Source of the DNA: Bromus sterilis
Lineage: Eukaryota; Streptophyta; Magnoliopsida; Poales; Poaceae
DNA length: 64,000 nucleotides
Reading direction: 5' to 3'
Assembly: GCA_950022295.1 (NCBI GenBank)
Contig: OX465596.1
Span: 124,724,501 to 124,788,500 of the forward strand
Under the pieces are notes generated by a model that did no database searches, was not told the origin of the DNA, and saw only the letters and a program-made list of their open reading frames with translations. Positions 1 through 10,377 of the stretch are shown here, in pieces (positions within the stretch are counted from its first letter, which is position 1; each line of letters opens with the position of its first letter). The position numbers and the translations under genes are program-made.

Positions 1-167
1 ATATGGTGGAGGAGGAAGACAAAAAGGGTGTGAAAGGCTCACATCAATGAGGACAATCATAGGCAGGAGAAAGCCAAATGATAGATATGATGTGAGGATT
101 AGGGATTGCCATGCAACGGATGCACATATGAGCTAAGGTAAGCTCTCCAATGGAACTAGTGGGGGTG
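1..167 (-). mobile_element. Fragment of Athila-type element H (3' internal region)
   Basis: This non-coding stretch matches the 3' internal region of the other Athila-type copies here, for example around 7,790-7,960, 32,840-33,005 and 37,430-37,590, in the same minus orientation. It stops after GGGGGTG, where the Tat-type LTR of element E begins; the other copies continue with CATCCAACTT at this point. I infer that it is the left-hand part of host element H, whose 3' LTR would lie left of the window. The family match is seen in the sequence; assignment to H is inference from the nesting. Confidence 0.7.
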
Positions 168-614
168 TGACGGGGATGTACCCCGGAAAATCCCATGTTC
201 AGGGACCCTGGGTTTGTCATGAGAGGCATAGGTTGGACGATAGCTCGTCGGCTAACAGGAGGATACGTTCCTGCTCGATGTTATTGATTGGAGATGGAGA
301 TTATAGGGGAGCCAAGGCTAATGCGCACAAGGCTAGGGTTACAGATTGTGTATTGCTTGATCTCGATGTCTCCCCTCCTAGCCTTTATATACTAGGCTAG
401 GTCTCGGGGATTCCGTCCTGGATTACAGATGAGGTTTCCTAACCCTGATCTTGTTCCGTACGGCAAGTTTGCACCTTCCTTATGAGTCGCGGACTCCTAC
501 GTCGGTGCCACTAGTGGGCCAAGGCTGAGCCCATGCGGCATCTTTGTGGGACTCCTGTCTTCGGGTACACCGGGTAGGCTCATCCATAGGAGTCGTGGGG
601 TCACCCCCTCGTCA
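168..614 (-). repeat. 3' LTR of Tat-type element E
   Basis: The LTR is bounded by the short inverted repeat TGACG...CGTCA and is 447 bp long. The related LTR of K has TGTCG...CGACA ends. The left flank GGGTG (163-167) is a candidate 5-bp target duplication, but its partner is lost with the deleted right end. The right flank read on the minus strand ends in GAGGGCTAC, resembling the polypurine tract just before K's LTR. A minus-strand TATA box lies inside. Confidence 0.65.
382..391 (-). promoter_or_regulatory. TATA box in the E LTR
   Basis: On the minus strand this reads TATATAAAGG, followed by a pyrimidine/adenine-rich leader containing ACACAATC. That is a typical plant core promoter and fits sense transcription of E from the LTR. 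It sits inside a short palindrome, CCTAGCC...GGCTAGG. Confidence 0.6.
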
Positions 615-1307
615 GTAGCCCTCGAGTGCCTGGGGGACTCAAAGAGGCGCGCAGGGACTCGAGTCCATTCTTGCGTCGTCTTTGATGTATGCACGGTTCA
701 ACCGCGGATCGCTGGCAGTCTGGGGCCATGACAAAACCTGTTTCGAGGGATGCTAAGCTGAAAGGGCCCAAGGAGTCGACTGCTCGAGCCTTGGTGAATT
801 GCACAAGTGGCAAATACCGCAGTAGCCCAATCAAACCCATGTTACTCGACATGAGCTTGGAACACTGGTGTCGAGCAAAAGTCAAGCCGCTGCAGGTCTT
901 ACAGTGATCAATTTCCGCCAGTAAAGTTCGTAGCCTAGGCGCGTCTGCCTGGCTTTTTCTATCATGCAAGCGCATGGGAAAGATTGGTAGTGAAATCACT
1001 CTGCGGCAAGTCCCAGCCCGGCCGATCTGCGCAGCGGGGTCTTACCTACACGCTAAGCTTGCGTGGCATCTGGGCACAGTGTGTCGTGTTTCCAGGAATA
1101 TGTATTTTTTATTGAGGCGCGGAGCCCAGTTGATAATGCACCCACTTGGAATAAACAATCAAGTGAGCTGTTTTAGCAGTCCTTCGTGGAGCTTGGTCGA
1201 GCGCTCAGGCGAGGAATAATGTAGAGGAGTACTTGCTCGGGAGGTCTTTGAGTGTTCGGGTACTTAAGGTTTTGTGAGTAATTACTCAAGTATCGCCTTC
1301 GCTCTCG

Positions 1308-1540
1308 GGGTGAGGGAGCACCCGATACTCTGGGATCACTCGATCTGGTGAGTACATGTCTGCTTATCTTCTGTCGTGGTGAGGGAGCACCCGAAACTCT
1401 TCATGTGTGCTAGTAATTACTCAAGCACGTCTTTTCTTTTAGGTGAGGGAGCACCCAAAACTCTTATGGGTGCGAGTAATCACTCGAGCACGTTTGTAAT
1501 TTTAGGTGAGGGAGCACCCGAAACTCTCGTGGAGATGCTC
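1308..1540 (+). repeat. Tandem repeat upstream of the antisense gene of E
   Basis: Four imperfect copies begin with GTGAGGGAGCACCC at about 1,310, 1,379, 1,443 and 1,506, with a period of 63-70 bp. Two of them are directly preceded by a pyrimidine tract ending in TTTTAG, so an acceptor-like and a donor-like splice sequence abut. The array lies between the E LTR and the antisense gene, probably in its promoter or 5' leader. Confidence 0.75.
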
Positions 1541-1570
1541 CCGATGGGAGTAAAATGTTTTGCCCATCGG
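1541..1570. other. Perfect 8-bp inverted repeat (hairpin) in E
   Basis: CCGATGGG and CCCATCGG are separated by a 14-nt T-rich loop. The left arm and its GCTCCCGATGGGAGTA context recur in the ~104-bp repeats at 3,698-3,898. Termination or structural roles are possible but unproven. Confidence 0.6.
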
Positions 1571-1994
1571 AAAAATATTTAAAAGGTTGAAATTCTGAGG
1601 CTGGGAAACGTACTCGATACGCCTTGTGGGGATGTGACGCTCGCTTGGTTTTTCTGGTATCTTTGACCATTGTAGTCTTGTCAAAGGAAATGACTTGGCG
1701 CTGTCCCGCCGAAATTTTCGCTTCGTGTGATGATGGTCCTCGTTTTGCGCGCGTAGTGGGCGGTGCTGTTACTGCGCCGATGGGGTTTTCCATGTTTTTC
1801 GCCTGCTGTGGGATCGTGCCACGTTTACTGGATGCTGGGATTGAACGGTGCCCCTGCTCGCTTGGCTGGTGGTTAAATACCGAGTGGCTGAGTAAATTTT
1901 AGGTTTTCCCCGCCATTGCCTTCTCCTCTCGCATCTAGATTTCCCCTGTTCTTAAGCCTTCTCCTCCCTTGTTTTGCTGCTTGCTGCGGGATTG

Positions 1995-4900
1995 ATGACA
2001 ACGCGCTCCCGTGCCGCTCCGAAATCGGCCAAGATGTCTGGAAAGTGGGAGTGTTCGACTTTTGGGGTTGCAGATCTCGGCTCACTGATTGCTGATGGCT
2101 TGGTGGCTGGAGACGCCGTGCGGATTCCGGGGGACGAACCTGTTCCCGCTCTGATGGCAGATGAGCGGGTGTGCTTTCAGGCTTTCTTCCCTCGCGGGTT
2201 TGCCCTTACGATTCACCCTTTTGTTCGTGGTTTGCTGTATACCTATCGGCTTCAGCTGCATAATTTGACTCCCAATGGGATTTTGCACATTGCTTGCTTT
2301 ATTACCCTTTGTGAGGCTTTCTTGGGGATCTATCCCCATTGGGGGCTCTGGAAGCACCTCTTTTGTATAAAGAGGACGAACTCTGAGTATGCTGTGGGGC
2401 AGGTGGGTATATCCATCAGGGACTCCAAATCATACTTTGATTTGGAGATGCTTGACTCCGTTAGTGCTTGGCGGAAAAGTTGGTTCTATCTGAAGGATCA
2501 GCACGTTGTTGGGCAGTGATTTGGTCTTGCTCCCTTTAGTTCTGAAGCGCGAGTAGTCAAGCAGGCTTCATGGTCCCATTCTTTGTCTGCGAAAGAGTCA
2601 TCTGAAGTGGCTCCATACTTGGAGAGGGTTGCTCTAGTGAAGGACAACTTGACCGGTGGGCAGCTCATTGCCGTTTTTGTTGGGAGGCGCGTTCAGCCAT
2701 TGCAGCATCGAGTTTGTCCCATGTGGCAATATGAGGGACTCGAGTACTCAACGAGATGCTCCCGCGAGGAACTTAAGGCCGATGGTCTTTTGGCCCGGAT
2801 CCCTGTATGTGACCAAGTGCTCGAGCGTTGCAGAGATGGGTTTCTTCCTTCCTTACTCTTCTGATCACGCGCTGCCGCAGGTTTGCGTTTTTGAGTTTCT
2901 CGTCTTGTTGAGATGTTTTCTTGACTCCTTGCTGATGATGCTATTTGCTTTGCAGGATCATGTTCTTGTGTTGTGAAATCCTCCGCAGCCGGAGGATGCT
3001 GATATTCGCGAAGAGCCAGATGCTCTCGCTGATGATGCCGCTCCGAGTGCTGGTGCCAGCGTGCTCGCGGGTGCCACTGGTGCTGACGAGTCCACGAGGG
3101 TTGAGCTGCCAGGGACTGGAGATAGTGAGGAATCGGCTCCCTTTCATGTCAAGGATCGCGGCCTTCAGGCGTCGAGGATCTTGACGCGACGAGTGGTGCT
3201 GTCCCGCTATCTCGACCGTCTGCTGAGCCGTCTCCTCCTGTTGCTGCGTGCAAAAGGCCCAGGTTTGGGAGGTTGGTGCGTGCTCGCTCTGCGTGTGGCG
3301 GGTAAGCATATGCTTTGACTTTGCTGGTGCTGTTTTTTCCTCTGTTCTTTTGTCTGATGGCGTTTATCTTGTAGCTCTGCGACTGCTTCTTCCACCAGTG
3401 CAGCTGCTGTCGACCTGCAGTCGGCTGACGCTGGAGCAGCCGTCAAGCATACTGGGGATTCTTCGGCTGTTGTTGGTCAGCCCGTACCGTCGGTGACTCC
3501 TGTTCTCCCGGCTGCGGGTGTGATTCCTGCTGTTGCTTCCCCTGTGTCGTCTGGTGTTGTTGCTCCTGCTGCCGAGCCTGCTGCTCCAGATCTTCCTTTC
3601 TTGGGTCGCCTTGATCTTGGTGTGGAAGACAAAGTCCGCTTTTTCGACCGCATAGCTGGGCTGGTGATTTTGTTTCCTGTTGCTTGTGGAATTTTTGTCA
3701 TCGGGGGCACGGCAGTGCTCCCGATGGGAGTAGCCCCCGAGGCTACAAGCAAGTGCTTGCGGTTGCTTGTAGTCTTGCCTTGGCTCTGTTTTTCTTTGTG
3801 TCGTCATTGGGAGCACGACCAGTGCTCCCGATGGGAGTAGCCCCCGAGGCTGCAAGCAAGCACTTGCGATTGGTTGTAGTCTTGCTTTGGTTCTGTCCTT
3901 AATTTTTGATTTCTTCGAGTAGTCGGTGTTCCAGCACTGTGAGCGTCTGGTGGTTGAAGCTGAGCGTTGGCAGCAGGCCCACAATTCTGCCCAGGATGCC
4001 TTGTCTGCCATCAGTAGTGAGTATTTCTTCCTGTGCTGCCGTGCTTGAACTGCTGGGTCGTCCGTTCTGAGTACTGTCTTGTTTTCAGTCCGTCGTCGGA
4101 CTGCCGAGAAGCAGGCTGAGAAGGCGGAGAGAACGATTTCCAACCTTAAGGCCACTTTAGCTTCCAAGGAGAAGGAGCTGCACGATCAGCACGAGGAGTT
4201 GGTGCGCCTGCGTCGGGCTGAGGACGCGCTTGTGCAGGCGGAGGCAGTCGAATGCGAGCGTCTTCGGGTCTTGGCGGACTCGCTTGTGTGTAAGTCGTCG
4301 TTCCGTTGCAGGGTGCTTCTGTCTTTTTATCTTCCCATAGTGATTTTTGTTGCCTGGTGCAGCCTCTACAGGTGCGAGTGCATTGGAAGTGGTTGCATCG
4401 GGGTCTGGAGTTCTCCGAGGGGCCGTGGATGCCATGACGGCCGCTGTTGATGTTGCCAAGGGGGTCTGTTCTCGGGCTTCCACTCTTGTGGGTCTTGGTC
4501 GTGAGCACCTCATGCCGGAGGGCACGAAGGTACCTGCTGGTCTGGACGCCCGTGTTTCTGCATTTGGTAATGGCGGGGATCTCTTGGAGGAGCTAGTTGG
4601 GGAGAGCGTGGTGAGTGGTCTTTCCACGTCCCTTGTTGTTCTTATGGGGCACGGAGTTGCCATTGACGACTCTATGGTTGAAACTGTCCCTGCTTATACT
4701 ACCGAGCAGAGCGCGCGAGCCACTGTTCTGGCTCGTCGCCTGCAGGAAGTTGTGGATGCTCAGTATCCCTTCTCTGCAGGCAAGGGGGGATCGTAGCCAT
4801 GTCGTGTCGTCTGAAACTTTCTGGTTGTAATATGCCTCCTTTGTGGTGGTGAATATGTGCTACCTTGATTGGAATAACTGCTTGGCCGTTCCTGCTGTTG

Positions 4901-5756
4901 TGCTTGATTGTCCTTTCTTTTTGTTCGTTTTGCGGTAGGCCGCCCCGGGCGTGCTTCGGTCTTGGAGTCCTTTGAAGGAGGACGCCAGCGAGGGCGCGTA
5001 TGAGTCCGTGTGCTTGAGGCTGAGAGACGCTGAGCGGGAGGTTGTTCGCTTGAAGGGGGCTGCAGCAGTCCATCGTTCCAAACGCGAGCGTGCTGAGGCC
5101 GTGCTGGATAGTCTTGCTTCGTGGGTGGTGAAGTTATCCGACCTCCTGCGAGCTGAGTCTTGCTGTTGCTCGATTGCTCCACTGTATTTAGTAGTTTTCC
5201 TGTCGTTGTCTTTGATTTTTATTCTGTTTTTCGAAGTGCTGGCGGGGCGGTCCCGGGATGAAGAGAAGGCCATCCAGTCGGAGTTGTCTCGGCTGGATGA
5301 TCCTGATGTGCAAGCGAGCAATCATTTCTGGGCACATGGGGCTCGTGCTCGAGCATTTCCTGTGTTTCGTCTTCGAGTTGAGCGGGTGCCGGCTGCTCTG
5401 CGGTACTGTCAACAGGTGCTGGGCGGGATCCATGCTAAGTTTTATCCGCTGCAGGTGGTGCCATCGTCCTTTGAGACGCTTTGCCGCGTATTTTCTCAGC
5501 CTGCAGAGCTGCGTCACGTGATGAATCACCAGATTCATGCTGGAGCCCGCGCTGCCTTGGGCTTGGTCCATAGTCATTGGCCGGGAGCTGATATTGCTCA
5601 AGTGGTGGGGGTCCTCCAGGTGGTAGGGATTACCCGATGGATGAACATTACTCGGCGGTTGATGAACCTGCGCGCCGAGTAGTGGAGCGAGTTTATCAAG
5701 AGAACGATCGTTATCTGGGTGCCCTTATTAAGGCGAAGATGGAGCCTGGGGGTTAG
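1995..5756 (+). pseudogene. Spliced antisense gene of E with putative gypsy-type transposon domain (PF04195-like), decayed
   Basis: The first exon starts at ATG 1,995. It encodes the signature of the putative gypsy-type transposon family: GFALTIHPFVRGLL, then LHNLTPNGILHIACF, then CEAFLGIYPHWGLWKHLF. The function of this family is unknown. Downstream exons are joined by recognisable introns: 3,302-3,374 (GTAAGC...TTGTAG), one ending at 3,922, one from about 4,018 to 4,088, 4,290-4,362, and a GC-AG intron ending at 4,938. The exons at about 4,089-4,289 and 4,939-5,150 encode charged heptad-like coiled coil. The last exon ends in KAKMEPGG and a stop at 5,754-5,756. Damage includes in-frame TGA at 2,517-2,519, frameshifts near 2,760-2,830, a TGA just after the acceptor near 2,956, another frameshift near 3,170, and one near 5,680. 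It runs antisense to gag, as in other Tat elements. A TTAAATACC sequence at about 1,873 may be its own TATA box. Confidence 0.72.
3698..3898 (+). repeat. Two tandem copies of a ~104-bp unit in an intron of the antisense gene
   Basis: Each copy holds GTGCTCCCGATGGGAGTAGC, then CCCCGAGGCT, CAAGCAAG and TTGTAGTCTTGC, at about 3,698-3,800 and 3,803-3,898. The copies differ at scattered positions. They fall in the intron between the Pro/Ala-rich exon and the exon starting at 3,923. Confidence 0.75.
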
Positions 5757-5808
5757 ATGCTTCCTTTCTCTGTATATGCTTCTTCTTGGTGTACTGTATT
5801 CCTTTGCA

Positions 5809-5876
5809 GTAAAGGATTTTGCTGCTGTGGCGAGCCCTTGTGTGTTGCGAATGCGAAGAGCGCCTCGGGGGGTGAC
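5809..5876. repeat. Left remnant of the E tandem repeat, cut by El1
   Basis: GCTGCTGTGGCGAGCCC, then GCGAATGCGAAGAGCGCCTC and GGGGGGTGAC, match the unit repeated at 17,341-17,544. The El1 LTR starts directly after GGTGAC, so El1 is inserted in this minisatellite. Confidence 0.8.
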
Positions 5877-7484
5877 TGATACGGTGAGGATAGTTCTCTC
5901 ACTTCTTGTTGGTTACCCGAAGTGGAAGGTGAGATGTAGCGTAGCAGCAAATTTCCCTCGGTGAAGATACCAAGGTTATCGAACCAGTAGGACTCCAAGA
6001 GATAAAAGAAGGTGACAACTGTGCCAGAAATTAGCTTCGGGCTAGATAGTTGACGTGGACCTGCACACAACAACAAATAACTTTGCTCCCAACGAGTACA
6101 GAGGAGTTGTCAATTCCTCCAACCTTGTTGTTTACAAAGGATTAACGCAAGAGATAATGATAGTGGCAACTGAAAGTAAATACTGAAGGTAAATTGATGG
6201 TGTAAACAATGATATGAAGATGGACCAAGGTCACGTGATTTTCACTAGTGATGTCTCTCTCCCAAAAGACGATAAAAGTGCTAGCGAGGTAAACAAATCA
6301 CAGTTGGGCAATTGACAGGATTATGAAGGCACCACAATGCTAACTATGCTGCAAAGAAAGGAAGGGCTCAAAAGCAATGGGCAGTACGCCAAGGTAAGTA
6401 GACCGAAATCCATCTGCATCTACTACGAATCATCCACCTTGAGATATCTATCCAGAACATCTCGCTGGTATTAAGTTGCGAATCCCACCCAAAGTGTAAA
6501 CTCAAAGCAACAGACAACTGCATTAAAAGAACTTTGCGTAAAGTAAACAATCCTTGCACCCGCGGATAGAAGCACCTTTGTTTTATCCCTAGTGGCAACA
6601 ACACATCCCCTAGTCTCATGTTTCTGTCACTCAAGCTAGACATCAAGGGGCTGAACCCACAATCAAGCATAACGCTCCCTCTTGGAGTTGCAATAAATCA
6701 CTTGGCCAAAGTAAAATACGGCAATGGGAGAACATGCAAGAATTTACTCAAGAACAAAATATAAAAGAGAAGAACCAAATATATTACTCATCACAATCTG
6801 AACATAGTATCATAATCCATCAGATCCCAACAAACTCAGCATAGCAACAGCAGAAAATTACAAAGGTGCCTTGATCATGTGAGGCAGCTAACGAGGACTC
6901 GAAAGTGGAAGCACAATGAAGGGACAGATAGATCACATAGCTACTGGTCACGGACCCATGGTCCAAGGGAAACTACTCATGGTACATATGGGAGGCGTCC
7001 ATGGCTATGAATGGTCTCCCGGAGGGGGTAGCTTCTCCCGTCAGGATGCCGGAGCAGCTTCTCTAGGAACCCCGATCGTGAAACGGCGGCGGCGGCGGTA
7101 TAGAGGCAAGATCGCGAAAGAGGGATTGATATTAGGGGTTTCTGTCACGAGGGGTAAATATAGGCGAAGGGGGGCACCGAGAGGGACCACAGGGCAGTCA
7201 GGAGGGTGCCTGGCGCGACCCAGGGTGGGGCCGCGCCACCTGCCCTCCTGGCTGCCTGGTGGTGGCCCTCCTTTGGGGATTCCGGAAGCTTCCGTTGCGC
7301 TGATTTTTTATCTGATTTTCCCGGATTTCCCGAAAAACCTGAAATACAAAAACAAAAGAAAACAGCAACTGGGTGCACTGGTTTAATAGATTAGTCCAAA
7401 TATTTATGAAAGTTCAAGCAAAACATGGCAAAGTCACACAAAACATGCATGGAGCAAGCATAAATTATAGATACGTTTTGGAGG
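5877..7484 (-). repeat. 3' LTR of El1 (inner end damaged)
   Basis: It begins TGATACGGTGAGG and is homologous throughout to the other ~1.65-kb LTRs here. It contains a GCGGCGGCGGCGG run near 7,085-7,098 and the conserved MDAS leader ORF at 6,973-7,002 (minus). The expected GTATCA end and polypurine tract are deleted. Confidence 0.75.
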
Positions 7485-10137
7485 CATTGACACAAGTAAC
7501 AAAAGAACAAAAGGTGCAAGATCTCTCGCTGTCCGTGACTCGAATGTCTCCAGAAGGTGTTTGCGTGCAAGCAAGGGATAGGGAAATACGAGAGAAAAAA
7601 TAAGGTTGTTGAGAATAACTATCTACTAAAGTTTCACACTTAGTCTCCTTTGGATTCTTATCTTGACTCGTCCCCAGACCACTAGCCAGGTACAAGTCAA
7701 AATGATCCACTCCCTTTCGATATTTTGACCACTCATGCAATGGATGAGCGTGAGCAAGAAAGTTGACACCTAAAAGGCAAAACAGAAAGAAGGTGGAGGA
7801 GGAAGACAAAAAAGGGTGTGAAAGGCTCACATCAATGAGGAAAATCATAGGCGAGAGAAGGCCATATGATAGATATGATGTGAGGAGTAGGGATTGCCAT
7901 GCAACGGATGCACATGCGAGCTTAAAAAGCTCTCCAAGGGAACTAGTGGGGGTGCATCCAACTTGCTTGCTCAAGAAGACCTAGAGCTCGTTTGAGGAGG
8001 CTCATCATTGGAATATACAAGCCAAGTTCTTTAGTGTGAAGGTCCCCACATATCTATATGCATGATGATGATCTCTATGGAGTATGAGGGATAGAGGATG
8101 AAGTACTAGTGTGGATCTCTCAAAAGGAATAGTAGTGTGCCCCCTTCTCTCTTTTTATTTCTTTTTCTCTCTTTTTTAGTTTTTTTTGTATTTTTTGGGT
8201 GGCCTCAATGGCTCTTTCTATTTAACTCTCATTTGTCCTCTTTGGGATCTTTTGATTTTGTCCTCTTTGGGATCTTTTCCTCACTTTAGGGGCAACACTC
8301 TATATTTTACAAGAATATAGGAGATCTTTCACACTTTACAAAGGTACTCACATAAAGAAGATATAACTATCATGATGCGAATGTATGACATGAAGATCAA
8401 GTCATGAGAATATGGATGTTGCATGGCAATGTATCTCGGAAAGGCTATGGAAATGCCTTGTAGGTAGGTATGGTGGCTGTTTTGAGGAAAGATATAAGGA
8501 GGTTTATGATGACAGAGTGTATCGTGCCAAGGGTTTGGATGTACCGGCGAAGGTGGACGCTAACTCTCGGAGTGAGAAGAGAGCAATGCACGGCACAGGA
8601 GAGGCTAGAAAAAGTATAGGTGGGTGGAAGTGTCAACTTTCGAATACTCACATTAGTCCGAAGAACTCATGCACTTATTATCGGTAACTCTCAATCTAAT
8701 CAGGAGGTTCACAGAGAGACAAGTACCCCGAGGAGGAGTGTATGGGGGTTTGGTTATCCTTGCGCATCCTCGACTCATGGTACGTGAGTGTTCTCTAATA
8801 TTAGAACCCTCCAGAGGTTAGTGATCCATCTAGTAGCTAGAGTTCTCAACAGGGGTTTTTGGTTTTCGAAAAACACACGGATTGCCCAAAATATGACATC
8901 TATCCCTAATAGGCTCGAGCTTTTGACACCAAAAGTTCAAACATTACTCTAATCAATACCTCAAAACTATTGCAAGTTACTACTACAAAGAGAAAAGCAA
9001 CTTCAACTACCTACTTCTAGTCAAGACACAAAACTCAGTGCAACAGGAAAACTCTCTAACAAGATAAAACATGCAACCTATAGAAAGTTCAATCTAAAAC
9101 AAAAGAAAATCTCTAGAAAAACTAAAGCACTACAACTAAACAGAGCAGCAGCTAAGAAAAGAAAAAGAACCACTCACAGCTAAAAGAAAAAGCATGCAAA
9201 TCCTATGAGGAGTTCTAATACAAGCGGAGCATGTATCTCTCCCACACAAAAGAGTAAGTAAGCTGCGATCTAACTTGTTACTATAGCAAAAAAAGCTAAA
9301 GAAAACTAAAAAAACAAAACCTAAGAGCGAGACGCTCCAAGAATAGCACGTAACGCATGAAGTGATAAAAATATAGTGTAACGAGAGACAAACTGATAAT
9401 TGTTGATGAAGAAGGGGATGCTCGGGGGCATCCCCAAGCTTAGATGCTTGAGTCTCCTTGAATATTTTTTGGGGTTGCACATGGGCATCCCCAAGATTGA
9501 GCGTTTGACACTCCAAGATCTTCTTTCATCATCTTCCAGCGCACACTTGAAAACTCCCTTCATAAATAACTCATTGTAGACTGATTAGAGAGGTTAGTAC
9601 CCTAATAAGTTTTCCTCTAGTGCAAATAAAGATAATCTTGAAGAGCTACTGTTTCTCAAGATTGCCAAAAAGTTTTTGCAAAGAAAAAGCAAGCTTAAGG
9701 TTTGCAAAAGTAAGGAGAGACAAAACGTGGCAGAATCTGTGAAAAACAGAACAGCAGATAGAAACGAATTTTTTAGGGGTACTTCTGCAACTCAAATAAA
9801 AAAACTCAGAACATACGGAAGTTTCGTAATTGTATAGAGCACGCTGTGTAAAAAATTCAGCTCAAAAGATAAACTGGGATTTTTCTGTGATTTTTCTAGT
9901 CACGAGGACAGAATCTGTTTTCTGGACAGCATGTCACAACTTTTACTTCCCTTGCCGTATGAGGCTATAAAAGGCACAAAGCTTGAAAAGTAAAGATACA
10001 ATGATGTTGCTACAGTAGTAACAATCATCAAGACCAGTAAAAGCAGAAGAAAAGCAAAAATAAAAACCTAAATTCGTTGCGGGCTGCCTCCCGAAAGCGC
10101 TTCTTTAAAGCCATTAGCTAGGCTTAATGCCAATAGA
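7485..10137 (-). mobile_element. 3' internal region of El1, no coding capacity seen
   Basis: This is the long non-coding 3' region shared by all Athila-type copies in the window. It includes an A/T-rich tract (8,140-8,280), the block giving short open frames on both strands (8,410-8,770), and the paired GGGGATGC hairpins at 9,414-9,435 and 9,471-9,492. Autonomous Athila elements would have pol between here and the protease; nothing resembling pol is visible. Confidence 0.65.
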
Positions 10138-10377
10138 TCAAGTCTTTTCAAGAAAATAACTAGCCTGTGTGATGGACTCAAAAGTCAACTTAATATTTTT
10201 CCTAGAGAAATGTTCCATCCCTTTCTTGAGAGGGAATTGGAATTTTATAATCCCTTCTTTCATGTGAATAACAACACCAACTGTGCGAAGCAAAGGACGT
10301 CCCAAAATAATTGGACAAGAGGGCTCACACTCAATGTCCATAATAGTGAAATCAACGGGAACATAATTGTCATAGAC
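10138..10377 (-). pseudogene. C-terminal half of El1 aspartic protease
   Basis: On the minus strand this encodes YVPVDFTIMDIE, then CPIILGRPLLRTVG, ending about 30 residues later in ASYFLEKT and a stop. ILGRP followed by LRT is the conserved second half of the Athila-lineage retropepsin. It is separated from its N-terminal half (14,294 onward) by solo LTR S1. In autonomous elements RT would follow directly, but here the frame ends. Confidence 0.8.
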
